DNA of 6,176 bases from Actinomycetota bacterium (GTDB lineage Bacteria; Actinomycetota; Actinomycetes; Nanopelagicales; Nanopelagicaceae). Shown here in pieces: positions 5,968 to 6,176 of the stretch. The stretch is taken from positions 1-6,176 of the forward strand of contig JAQCAO010000074.1 of NCBI GenBank assembly GCA_027731885.1, given 5' to 3'. The translations under genes and the position numbers were made by a program. The notes under the pieces were generated by a model, which saw only the letters and a list, made by a program, of their open reading frames with translations, was not told the DNA's origin and ran no database searches. Positions within the stretch are counted from its first letter, which is position 1. Every line of letters starts with the position of its first letter.

Positions 5968-6176
5968 GTGACTCAACAACATATCTACCCTTTCACTTTC
6001 GGTGACATGTCTCAAAAGGATTTGTTAGGTGGCAAAGGCGCCAATCTCGCAGAAATGGTGCGCATTGGTCTGCCGGTTCCGCCTGGATTTACTATCGCTA
6101 CAACTGCATGTCGCGAGTATTTAAAGACCGGTAAATTTCCAGAAGGCCTCCGTAAAGAAATTAGCGATTCACTTTC
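5968..6176 (+). CDS. ppdK: Pyruvate phosphate dikinase, N-terminus only (runs off window)
   Basis: The open frame from GTG at 5968 reaches the window edge with 69 codons and no stop. It shows the start of the ATP-grasp-like nucleotide-binding domain of pyruvate phosphate dikinase: [12 protein letters not shown] at 19-30, with Lys23 at the place of the ATP-binding Lys of known enzymes, then [12 protein letters not shown] at 34-45, Cys48 and Tyr51. This wording favours the dikinase over PEP synthase, whose equivalent motif usually reads GGKNASLGEM. The enzyme interconverts pyruvate, ATP and phosphate with PEP, AMP and pyrophosphate in the cytosol. The full family length is about 870-900 residues, so most of the gene is outside. 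GTG is supported by GGAAGG upstream. It is divergent from the array and is probably an unrelated core-metabolism gene. Confidence 0.9.
   Translation, partial: MTQQHIYPFTFGDMSQKDLLGGKGANLAEMVRIGLPVPPGFTIATTACREYLKTGKFPEGLRKEISDSL

Noticed and set aside
5968..6176. Reading the right-hand gene as PEP synthase or another PEP-utilising enzyme
   Set aside because: The [12 protein letters not shown] and [10 protein letters not shown] wording fits pyruvate phosphate dikinase better, though only 69 codons are visible.

Overview
The window looks like a gene-dense bacterial chromosome with moderate GC (three 60-base lines counted by hand gave 40%, 50% and 50%), frequent GTG starts and very short intergenic gaps. 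This base composition, the tight packing and the pyruvate phosphate dikinase sequence would fit a streamlined actinobacterium such as the freshwater acI group (Nanopelagicales). That placement is an inference with moderate-to-low confidence. No mobile element, RNA gene, CRISPR array or prophage signal was seen.

Layout from left to right. (1) Positions 1-566, minus strand: the first 188 codons of a classical short-chain dehydrogenase/reductase, cut by the window edge. (2) 567-644: a short divergent promoter region containing a perfect 10-bp palindrome. (3) 645-1478, plus strand: a ten-helix EamA/DMT-type transporter with a GTG start and no visible ribosome binding site. (4) 1488-5735, minus strand: three tandem paralogues (here P3, P2, P1 in transcription order) of about 470 residues each. 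They resemble the N-terminal catalytic domain of neutral/alkaline non-lysosomal ceramidases but lack a signal peptide and a C-terminal Ig-like domain. All three lie in the same reading frame; P3 and P2 are 15 nt apart, and P2 and P1 are separated only by one TAG codon. (5) 5736-5967: a 232-bp divergent regulatory region. (6) 5968-6176, plus strand: the first 69 codons of pyruvate phosphate dikinase (ppdK), cut by the window edge.

The most notable point is the three-gene ceramidase-like array. Motif alignment by eye against the known ceramidase active site (two His, Glu and Tyr zinc ligands plus a nucleophilic Ser) shows that each copy lacks at least one element. P1 has Gln for the first His and Ala for Ser; P2 has all four metal ligands but Ala for Ser; P3 has Ser but Leu for Tyr. 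This suggests specialised, possibly hetero-oligomeric, cytosolic proteins acting on an unknown substrate, not ordinary secreted ceramidases. The adjacent oxidoreductase and small-molecule transporter could belong to the same physiology, but they are separate transcription units and the sequence does not prove a link.
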